DNA of 19,114 nt from Cytophagales bacterium (GTDB lineage Bacteria; Bacteroidota; Bacteroidia; Cytophagales; Spirosomataceae). Below are positions 1 to 5,682 of this stretch, piece by piece. Below the pieces are notes generated by a model. That model was not told the DNA's origin. It searched no databases and worked only from the letters and a program-made list of their open reading frames with translations. The stretch spans positions 1 to 19,114 of the forward strand of contig JAGWUO010000002.1 of assembly GCA_028868395.1 (NCBI GenBank), in the 5' to 3' direction. Positions within the stretch are counted from its first letter, which is position 1. The number at the start of each line of letters is the position of its first letter. Both the position numbers and the translations under genes were made by a program.

Positions 1-273
1 CCAAGCTAGACCAGCGCGAATACCTTGGTGTTTATTGGCTGTAATCGCCACACCATTTGCACTTCCACACAATAATAAACCAAAACTCACCTCCCCTTTT
101 TCTACCGCATCAGCCACCGGATGTGCAAAATCAGGATAATCCACTGAATCAGCAGAATAGGTACCACAATCTTTAACAGAGATTCCTTTAGCCTCTAAAA
201 AGGCGATCAAATCATTCTTGTAATCAAAACCGGCGTGGTCACCACCTACGGCGAAACTTAAAGGAGCATTCAT
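1..273 (-). CDS. rpiB: Ribose-5-phosphate isomerase B, C-terminus cut by window edge
   Basis: RpiB interconverts ribose 5-phosphate and ribulose 5-phosphate in the cytoplasmic pentose phosphate pathway. The reverse-strand reading frame opens at ATG 273-271 and stays open to base 1, giving 91 residues. The N-terminal GGDHAGFDYK (residues 10-19) matches the family's substrate-binding start. CGSANGVAITANK (69-81) carries the expected active-site cysteine, C69, and GIRAGLAW (84-91) is the usual continuation. Full-length RpiB is about 145-150 residues, so roughly a third is missing to the left of the window. The gene is divergent from the LOG-family gene at 344. A TAnnTTTG box lies 23 bases upstream of the start. 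Confidence 0.93.
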   Translation of the reverse strand, partial: MNAPLSFAVGGDHAGFDYKNDLIAFLEAKGISVKDCGTYSADSVDYPDFAHPVADAVEKGEVSFGLLLCGSANGVAITANKHQGIRAGLAW

Positions 274-287
274 GAAATTATGATTTA

Positions 288-295
288 TATATTTG
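288..295 (+). promoter_or_regulatory. Candidate Bacteroidota -7 box for the LOG-family gene
   Basis: TATATTTG matches the Bacteroidota sigma-factor -7 consensus TAnnTTTG exactly and lies about 48 bases upstream of the ATG at 344. I see no convincing TTG -33 element at the usual spacing. The box abuts an opposing box at 296-303. Confidence 0.5.
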
Positions 296-303
296 CAAAG
301 GTA
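296..303 (-). promoter_or_regulatory. Candidate Bacteroidota -7 box for rpiB
   Basis: On the reverse strand this reads TACCTTTG, an exact TAnnTTTG match, 22 bases from the rpiB start codon. It directly abuts the opposing box at 288-295. The nearest upstream TTG (CAA at 330-332) is 26 bases away, longer than the usual spacer of about 19-21. Confidence 0.5.
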
Positions 304-343
304 AAAGGAATAGTCCTACATTTAGGAATCAAATGGTAAAAAT

Positions 344-1066
344 ATGACAGAGAATAACTGGAAGGAGGAAGAAGAGAAAATCAAACAAGCTTTTGGCGAT
401 AAGACTTGGGCTCAGATTAAATCAGAGGAATCTTGGCGTATTTTCAAGATTATGAGCGAATTTGTGGAAGGCATTGATAAATTATCGAAAATTGGTCCTT
501 GTGTTTCCATTTTTGGATCTGCGAGAACAAGCCCAGAAAATCCCTACTATAAAATTGCGGAAGAAATAGCCGCCAAATTAGTACGCCACGGTTATGGTGT
601 CATCACAGGTGGTGGACCCGGCATCATGGAGGCTGGAAATAAAGGTGCGGCCAGTGAAAGAGGTCGTAGTGTGGGTCTAAACATTGAATTACCTTTCGAA
701 CAGACGCCTAATCCCTATATTGATTCAGATAAGAACATGAACTTCGACTTCTTCTTTGTGCGCAAAGTGATGTTCGTGAAGTATTCCCAAGGCTTTATTA
801 TTATGCCGGGAGGATTTGGGACATTAGATGAAATGTTCGAATCACTGACCCTGATACAAACCCATAAAATAGGGCGTTTCCCGGTTGTATTAGTCGGAAA
901 GGACTATTGGGGTGGCTTAATCGACTGGATGAAGAAGACAATGGTAGCAGCGGGCAATATCCACGAAGAAGATTTGGAATTATTTGCCTTAGTAGATACG
1001 CCTACGGAAGCGGTACGCGTGATCGATGATTTTTATGCTAAATACTTGTTGAAACCTAATTTCTAG
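344..1066 (+). CDS. LOG-family protein (cytokinin riboside 5'-monophosphate phosphoribohydrolase type)
   Basis: The protein has 240 residues. LOG-family enzymes are Rossmann-fold hydrolases that cleave the N-glycosidic bond of nucleoside 5'-monophosphates; many are mislabelled lysine decarboxylases. Both signature motifs are present: GGGPGIMEA (residues 89-97) and PGGFGTLDE (155-163), with R140 and K141 ahead of the second. The N-terminus carries a charged helical extension of about 50 residues (MTENNWKEEEEKIKQAF), so it belongs to the longer LOG subgroup rather than the short plant-like one of about 180 residues. The gene diverges from rpiB, and its TAG stop overlaps the PolX stop on the other strand. 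The true substrate in this organism cannot be told from sequence. The family call is secure. Confidence 0.92.
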   Translation: MTENNWKEEEEKIKQAFGDKTWAQIKSEESWRIFKIMSEFVEGIDKLSKIGPCVSIFGSARTSPENPYYKIAEEIAAKLVRHGYGVITGGGPGIMEAGNKGAASERGRSVGLNIELPFEQTPNPYIDSDKNMNFDFFFVRKVMFVKYSQGFIIMPGGFGTLDEMFESLTLIQTHKIGRFPVVLVGKDYWGGLIDWMKKTMVAAGNIHEEDLELFALVDTPTEAVRVIDDFYAKYLLKPNF

Positions 1067-2730
1067 TTTTTAGCAAAAAAGTTTTTGATATCGTCCAAAG
1101 GCAAAGCGTTCAACGTCAACTCTTTCAATAGCCCCCCTTTACGACCTACTTTGACACCCCATTGCATATCCTGAATACCAGCTATGGCGTGGGCATCTGG
1201 ATTAATGGAGACAAATAAGCCTTTATCCATCGCCTCATAGATGTAACGCCAATCTAAGTCCAATCGGTAAGGACTGGCGTTTAATTCTATACTCACCCCA
1301 TTCGCCTTGCAAGCGTCTAGGATCTTCGACATTTGTAATGGAAAACCAGGTCTTGCTAGCAATAAGCGACCAGTGGGATGACCTAAAATGGAGGTGTAGG
1401 GATTTTCTATGGCCTTTATAACGCGTGGCATAGCCTTTTCTAAATCCATCGTTAATCCAGCATGAACAGAGGCGACTACATAATCAAAAGAAGCCAAGAC
1501 TGTAGCATCATAATCTAAATTACCATCTGGCAATATATCCGCTTCAATACCTTTCAATATTTGAAAATCGGACCATTGCGCATTCAATTGATCTATTTCT
1601 TCGTGTTGACGTATCACATCCTCTTCCTTCAATCCTCCTGCATAGGCAGCGTATTTTGAGTGATCAGCAATTCCAAAATAACGCAAGCCTAAAGCTCGGC
1701 AAGCTTCTGCCATCTCACTAAGCGTATTCTTTCCATCCGAATAAGTGGAGTGATTATGTAAACAACCTTGTAAATCAGCGTATTGAATCAAAGCCTTATC
1801 GCCGTGTTTCGCATACCAGTCAAATTCCTGCAAACCTTCCCTCATTTCAGGAACTATAAAAGGTAATTGCAGAGCTGTGTAGATTTCAGACTCATCTTTC
1901 AATTCCTTCCCGTCAAATCGTTCATAAAATTGAACCTGAGCTAAGTGATCTGGAGCCGCTGATAAAGCGTACAATTTAGTTACGAATTCACTTGTAGAGG
2001 CAAAGTGAATTTCGATGGGAATCAAGTGCCCCTTGGCAAAACCTCTCCACGTAAATGGGGAGGACTCTTTTAAATCTTCTTCTAAACCTTCTACCGACTG
2101 CAACAATCCAGACGCGCCAAATAAATCGTCTGTCTCCACTAAAAAAACTAAGGAATTAATCACCTCACTATGACGGCGCAATTCACCTGCAATGGACACT
2201 TGAGAGAAGAAGCTACCTAAAGTTTCGGCGATTTCATCGGCCAAATCCTGCGCCTTATTAATGCGCAACTTGCTAGAATTTGATTTAATGAAACGGATAT
2301 TCAGTGTGACACTTTCCACCACTGCCCCACCAAATCCTTTCAAATTGGCTAACCGTCCATCTTCGCAAGCGGCTAACAGGTCATCAATTTCAGTAATTTG
2401 TAATTCCTGCCAAATAGTGCGAACCTTTTTAGGACCTAAACCCTTAATTTTCAACAGGGTTAATAAACCAGCGGGTGTTTGTTCAATTATCTGTTCTAAA
2501 TCAGTACAAGTTCCTGTAGAGGCAATTTCTTGAACGATTTTGACAACTACTTTTCCTACTCCGGGAATCGCTAACAATTGTTCTTCAGACAAGGAAGAGA
2601 TCAAACCGGGGAATTTATCTAGGCCACGAGCAGCAAAAGCAAGATTCTTACTTTTGAATTCATTCACTCCATGTAAATCCCACAGCTTCACTAAAAGCTC
2701 AAGTGCGTCGACGATTTGATCATTATCCAT
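1063..2730 (-). CDS. polX: PolX-type protein: HhH, degenerate polymerase domain, intact PHP domain
   Basis: Family X polymerases with a C-terminal PHP domain act in base-excision or gap repair and have 3'-5' exonuclease activity from the PHP part. I start at ATG 2730-2728 (555 residues), 11 bases after the ogt stop; a longer frame to 2790 would overlap ogt and adds only a non-conserved tail. Helix-hairpin-helix motifs are at about 52-60 (LAIPGVGK) and 93-101 (LKIKGLGPK). The nucleotidyltransferase motif GELRRHSEVINSLVFLV (182-198) has S193 and V195 where active PolX has D-x-D, and E240 sits where a third Asp is expected. The PHP domain looks complete: H325, H327, D356, H357, E396, H423, H451, D512, H514. 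I infer exonuclease without polymerase activity. The family identity is certain; the activity is inference. Confidence 0.9.
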   Translation of the reverse strand: MDNDQIVDALELLVKLWDLHGVNEFKSKNLAFAARGLDKFPGLISSLSEEQLLAIPGVGKVVVKIVQEIASTGTCTDLEQIIEQTPAGLLTLLKIKGLGPKKVRTIWQELQITEIDDLLAACEDGRLANLKGFGGAVVESVTLNIRFIKSNSSKLRINKAQDLADEIAETLGSFFSQVSIAGELRRHSEVINSLVFLVETDDLFGASGLLQSVEGLEEDLKESSPFTWRGFAKGHLIPIEIHFASTSEFVTKLYALSAAPDHLAQVQFYERFDGKELKDESEIYTALQLPFIVPEMREGLQEFDWYAKHGDKALIQYADLQGCLHNHSTYSDGKNTLSEMAEACRALGLRYFGIADHSKYAAYAGGLKEEDVIRQHEEIDQLNAQWSDFQILKGIEADILPDGNLDYDATVLASFDYVVASVHAGLTMDLEKAMPRVIKAIENPYTSILGHPTGRLLLARPGFPLQMSKILDACKANGVSIELNASPYRLDLDWRYIYEAMDKGLFVSINPDAHAIAGIQDMQWGVKVGRKGGLLKELTLNALPLDDIKNFFAKN

Positions 2731-2733
2731 AGA

Positions 2734-2741
2734 CAAATATA
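2734..2741 (-). promoter_or_regulatory. TAnnTTTG box directly before the polX start
   Basis: The reverse strand reads TATATTTG in the 11-base gap between the ogt stop and the polX ATG. If used, transcription would begin at or very near the start codon, giving an almost leaderless message. It may be chance in AT-rich sequence, since co-transcription with ogt is sufficient to explain expression. Confidence 0.3.
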
Positions 2742-3209
2742 CTAAAATAGCGTGGCTCCTTCCTTCGCTAGCAACCATTCCTTCCGCCATAATCCGCCGC
2801 TATACCCTACCAGATTTCCAGTAGATCCTATCACGCGGTGACAAGGATAAAAGAGTAAAATGGGGTTTTGTCCATTCGCATTTCCCACTGCTTGAGCCCC
2901 TTTGGGCATGTCTAAACGTTTTGCAATTTCCGCATAGGTTGTAGTGGAACCTGCAGGAATGCCTTTCAAGGCCGTCCAAACTTTTTGCTGAAATGAAGTT
3001 CCGATCGTTGGATCAATAGGGAATTCTTGTAGGGTACCTGTTTCAAAGTACGATTGTAAAATTTCTTTAATCCGCTGAATATCAACAGGATGATTTTCAT
3101 TTACCGTTCCTTCCTCCTCTACAAAAGTACATGAGCGCAAACCAGCATCTGCTAATTCCAAACGCACTATTCCGATGGGACTGGAGAAATAAAATTCTGA
3201 GTATAACAT
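2742..3209 (-). CDS. ogt: Methylated-DNA--protein-cysteine S-methyltransferase
   Basis: The protein has 155 residues, the usual size for an Ogt-type repair protein without the Ada N-terminal domain. It removes alkyl groups from O6-alkylguanine by suicidal transfer to its own cysteine. The acceptor motif PCHRVIG (residues 122-128, C123) is intact. It is preceded by AVGNANGQNP (107-116), the conserved stretch holding the asparagine hinge, and by the helix-turn-helix region TTTYAEIAKRL (89-99). GYSGGLWRKEWLL (135-147) is the typical C-terminal helix. Eleven bases separate its stop from polX, so the two form a DNA-repair unit. Upstream lies a 149-bp region shared with the divergent ATP-grasp gene, containing an 11-bp inverted repeat. 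Confidence 0.95.
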   Translation of the reverse strand: MLYSEFYFSSPIGIVRLELADAGLRSCTFVEEEGTVNENHPVDIQRIKEILQSYFETGTLQEFPIDPTIGTSFQQKVWTALKGIPAGSTTTYAEIAKRLDMPKGAQAVGNANGQNPILLFYPCHRVIGSTGNLVGYSGGLWRKEWLLAKEGATLF

Positions 3210-3237
3210 AAGACCTCAATTTCTCACAAAAAATGGT

Positions 3238-3274
3238 AAATTTCCAATAATTAAGAGGCTAAAATTGGAAATTT
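3238..3274. repeat. 11-bp perfect inverted repeat in the ogt / ATP-grasp intergenic region
   Basis: AAATTTCCAAT (3238-3248) and ATTGGAAATTT (3264-3274) are exact reverse complements with a 15-base spacer. It lies 28 bases upstream of ogt and 85 bases upstream of the ATP-grasp gene, in a gap with no coding signal. A TTGG/TTTTGGAAAA-rich stretch continues to about 3300. It could be an operator for a dimeric regulator or a structured leader; no known consensus is recognised. Confidence 0.6.
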
Positions 3275-3358
3275 TGAAATTTAACTTGGTTTTGGAAAAT
3301 CAAAACAAAAATAAAATTCTAAATTATCATCATATCAAGCATTTTAACATATCATACT

Positions 3359-4789
3359 ATGAATTTCTCCTTTAACAACTACGACCCAGAAGGCTTTTTC
3401 GATGAAATGTTCGAGGCAGATGGAAGTGTAAGAATTGGATACGAACACTTCAAAGAACGTGTAGAACAACTGAGCAAGGAAGAGTTTTTACGCCGCCAAC
3501 AATCCGCTGAAAGAGCCTTAATGGCCATGGGAATCACGTTTAATGTTTATTCCGAAAACGAGGGAACCGAGCGCATCATGCCGGTGGACATTATTCCGCG
3601 CATCGTTGAAGCGAAAGAATGGGAAAAAATCGAAAAAGGATTAATTCAACGGATCACGGCCTTGAATTTATTCTTAAATGATATTTATTCAGACCAAAAA
3701 ATCATCAAAGACGGGATCATTCCCGCTGAAGTGATCAATTCCTCTAAGGATTTTTTAAAGGCTTGTATCGGCATAAAGCCTGCCAAAAACATCTATATAC
3801 ACATCACAGGAACCGATTTAATACGCGGCAGTGATGGTGAATACATGATTTTAGAGGACAACTTACGCTGCCCTTCTGGTGTATCCTACATGATGGAAAA
3901 CAGGGAACTATTAAAGCAAACCTTCCCGGAAGTAGTAGCCAAAACCCAAATAAGACCCATTTCTGACTATCCTAACAAGTTATTAGAAATGCTGCGTTTC
4001 ATCAGTGATCGTCCAGATCCCACTGTGGTGGTATTAACGCCGGGTATCTATAATTCCGCTTATTTTGAACACTCCTACCTAGCTCAACAAATGGGCGTTG
4101 AATTAGTGGATGCGCGTGATTTAGTCGTTCACGAAGGGTATGTCAAAATGCGAACCACGAAAGGTTTCCAAATCGTCGATGTAATTTACCGCCGAATTGA
4201 TGACACTTTTTTAGACCCTACTGTCTTCAACCCTGACTCTATGATAGGTATCCCAGGCATTTTCGAAGTATATAAAAATGGCAAAGTAGCCATAGCTAAT
4301 GCTCCTGGAACCGGCGTTGCGGACGACAAAGTAATTTATGCCTATGTTCCACGCATCATCAAATACTATCTAAACGAGGAGCCAATCATTCAAAATGTTA
4401 AGACGTACATTTGCGCAGAAGAAGAGGATCGCAATTATGTCTTGGCCAATATTGAGAAACTAGTGGTGAAAGAAGCAAATGAGGCCGGAGGTTATGGCAT
4501 GTTAATAGGGCCAAAATCCACCAAGGAAGAACAAGAAAAGTTCAAAGCCCTCATCCTCAGCAATCCGAGAAATTACATCGCACAACCGACCATCTCTTTA
4601 TCTCGTGTACCTTGTTTAATTGAGGATCACGCGGAAGGTCGCCACGTGGATCTCAGACCCTATATTCTGTATGGTGATGGAGTAAATGTGATGCCTGGCG
4701 GCTTGACTCGAGTGGCTTTGAGAAAAGGTTCACTAGTCGTTAACTCTTCGCAAGGGGGTGGGTCGAAGGATACGTGGGTTATGTATTAA
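3359..4789 (+). CDS. Circularly permuted ATP-grasp type 2 family protein
   Basis: The protein has 476 residues, normal for this family (formerly DUF404/DUF407). ATP-grasp enzymes form an acyl-phosphate and join a carboxylate to an amine; members of this branch are predicted peptide or amide ligases with unknown substrates. Diagnostic blocks are all present: GTDLIRGSDGEYMILEDNLRCPSG (residues 151-174), VDVIYRRIDD (273-282), the glycine loop GGYGML (377-382), QPTISLSR (409-416), LRPYILYG (432-439), PGGLTRVA (446-453) and SSQGGGSKDTWV (463-474). In many genomes this gene is followed by an alpha-E (DUF403) gene and a transglutaminase-like gene. Neither is here: a hairpin and a non-coding gap follow, so it appears to be monocistronic. 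The start ATG at 3359 fits the usual N-terminus. The function is not known beyond the fold. Confidence 0.92.
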   Translation: MNFSFNNYDPEGFFDEMFEADGSVRIGYEHFKERVEQLSKEEFLRRQQSAERALMAMGITFNVYSENEGTERIMPVDIIPRIVEAKEWEKIEKGLIQRITALNLFLNDIYSDQKIIKDGIIPAEVINSSKDFLKACIGIKPAKNIYIHITGTDLIRGSDGEYMILEDNLRCPSGVSYMMENRELLKQTFPEVVAKTQIRPISDYPNKLLEMLRFISDRPDPTVVVLTPGIYNSAYFEHSYLAQQMGVELVDARDLVVHEGYVKMRTTKGFQIVDVIYRRIDDTFLDPTVFNPDSMIGIPGIFEVYKNGKVAIANAPGTGVADDKVIYAYVPRIIKYYLNEEPIIQNVKTYICAEEEDRNYVLANIEKLVVKEANEAGGYGMLIGPKSTKEEQEKFKALILSNPRNYIAQPTISLSRVPCLIEDHAEGRHVDLRPYILYGDGVNVMPGGLTRVALRKGSLVVNSSQGGGSKDTWVMY

Positions 4790-4850
4790 AAATGTAGGGT
4801 CTAATTCGTTGAAAATTCAAATGAATTCGCCCCTACATTTTTAATACATA
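4780..4850. repeat. 20-bp perfect inverted repeat spanning the ATP-grasp stop codon
   Basis: Bases 4780-4799 (core ATTAAAAATGTAGGG) and 4831-4850 (core CCCTACATTTTTAAT) are exact reverse complements over 20 positions, with a 31-base loop. The left arm includes the last two codons and the TAA stop. The loop holds a smaller AATTC/GAATT pair. A terminator is possible, but the short T-run lies inside the stem rather than after it. Confidence 0.8.
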
Positions 4851-4955
4851 TCAGGGAAATGAAAGGGGTAAATAATTTTGCCGCTGAATAATCAACACAT
4901 ATCAAAAATGAAAAATGATTCCGCCCCCGAAATCCTACTATATATCAAGGGAAAA
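4851..4955. other. Non-coding AT-rich gap after the ATP-grasp gene
   Basis: No open frame of note lies between the hairpin at 4780-4850 and the one at 4956-4992. The word ATATCA occurs three times (4848, 4899, 4942); the first and third copies are followed by a similar GGGAAA(A)TG. No RNA gene is recognised. Confidence 0.4.
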
Positions 4956-4992
4956 TGGTCAGTATTTGATAATAAAGACTGAATACTGACCA
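4956..4992 (-). terminator. Probable terminator of the SnoaL-like gene
   Basis: TGGTCAGTATT (4956-4966) and AATACTGACCA (4982-4992) form an 11-bp perfect stem, extendable by one G-T pair, with a loop of about 15 bases. Read on the reverse strand the stem is followed by TTTTCCC. It lies 21 bases beyond the stop of the gene at 5014-5520. Confidence 0.65.
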
Positions 4993-5013
4993 CAGAAAAC
5001 TGGCTACTGATTA

Positions 5014-5520
5014 CTACTTGAATAAGCTCATAATTCCGGCAGTGTCATAGGCTAACCACTCCTGCACGATCTTCCCGTTTTTAATCAGGTCTACTGCACT
5101 AATGACCACTTTTACCGTTTTATCCCCTTTGGTTAATGCAGCATATTGATATGAAATCACATAATTGTTTGCCTCTTTCATATTTTTATTTTTGTGCACG
5201 TATTCCCAAATAGGAGCTACCTTCTCAAATTTAACAGCAATCCCATTCGCTTTTAAAGCTTTGAGAAAATCCACATTCTGAGTTAAATTCTTTTCCTCGA
5301 GATTATCGTGAAATTTCACGTCTGCCGCATAAAAAGATTTGTAAGTGACTGTATCCAAAGCTTCTAATGCTTTAATAGAATTTAAAACCCATTTTGTGTT
5401 GGGTGATTGCTCCAAGCTATACCCAGAATTAAAACCGGTTTCGGCATTACCTTCATTAGAAACGGATTGACCAGATGCAAAAACTGAAATGGTCAAAAAT
5501 ACAAAGACTAATTTTTTCAT
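5014..5520 (-). CDS. Secreted NTF2/SnoaL-like protein
   Basis: The protein has 168 residues. It starts with a signal peptide (MKKLVFVFLTISVFASGQ), so it is likely exported; no lipobox cysteine is visible. The mature part resembles the SnoaL/NTF2-like fold: an N-terminal helix (NTKWVLNSIKALEALD), FYAADVKFHDN in the early strand region, and a C-terminal beta block (NNYVISYQYAALTKGDKTVKVVISAVDLIKNGKIVQEWLAYD). Proteins with this fold range from enzymes to small-ligand binders, so no reaction can be assigned. The gene diverges from a membrane AraC-type regulator, with a long palindrome between them that could be their shared control site. Base composition is low in G+C (a sampled line at 5161-5220 has 19 of 60). 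Confidence 0.72.
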   Translation of the reverse strand: MKKLVFVFLTISVFASGQSVSNEGNAETGFNSGYSLEQSPNTKWVLNSIKALEALDTVTYKSFYAADVKFHDNLEEKNLTQNVDFLKALKANGIAVKFEKVAPIWEYVHKNKNMKEANNYVISYQYAALTKGDKTVKVVISAVDLIKNGKIVQEWLAYDTAGIMSLFK

Positions 5521-5590
5521 TAGAATTAAGATTATATGTTTAACAATGACGCAATTTGGAAAGAGGAAAGAAAAGTGACATCTAAAAATG

Positions 5591-5632
5591 ATTCATTTAT
5601 GTTCCACTTTGCGAGGATGGAACAAAATGAAT
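5591..5632. promoter_or_regulatory. Long palindrome between the SnoaL-like gene and the AraC-type regulator
   Basis: ATTCATTT-A-TGTTCCA (5591-5606) pairs with TGGAACA-AAATGAAT (5618-5632): 15 base pairs with a single bulged A and an 11-base centre. It is 71 bases upstream of the SnoaL-like start and 51 bases upstream of the regulator start. The position suits an operator used by the neighbouring regulator, or a hairpin in the regulator leader. Confidence 0.6.
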
Positions 5633-5682
5633 TACTATTTTTTTATTTATCTTGGAAATGAATAGACAAAAACGCTTGCATT

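Noticed and set aside
2261..2533. Open frame on the + strand inside polX
   Set aside because: It lies fully within a secure gene on the other strand and has no recognisable domain. The same holds for open frames inside lysA, the phosphatase, the chaperone genes and nadE.
2731..2790. Longer polX start adding 20 residues
   Set aside because: It overlaps the ogt reading frame, and the added residues do not look like the family N-terminus; the ATG at 2730 begins the expected helix-hairpin-helix region.
4956..4992. Inverted repeat as the end of a mobile element
   Set aside because: It has no transposase or target duplication nearby and is followed by a T-run on the strand of the upstream gene, so a terminator is simpler.
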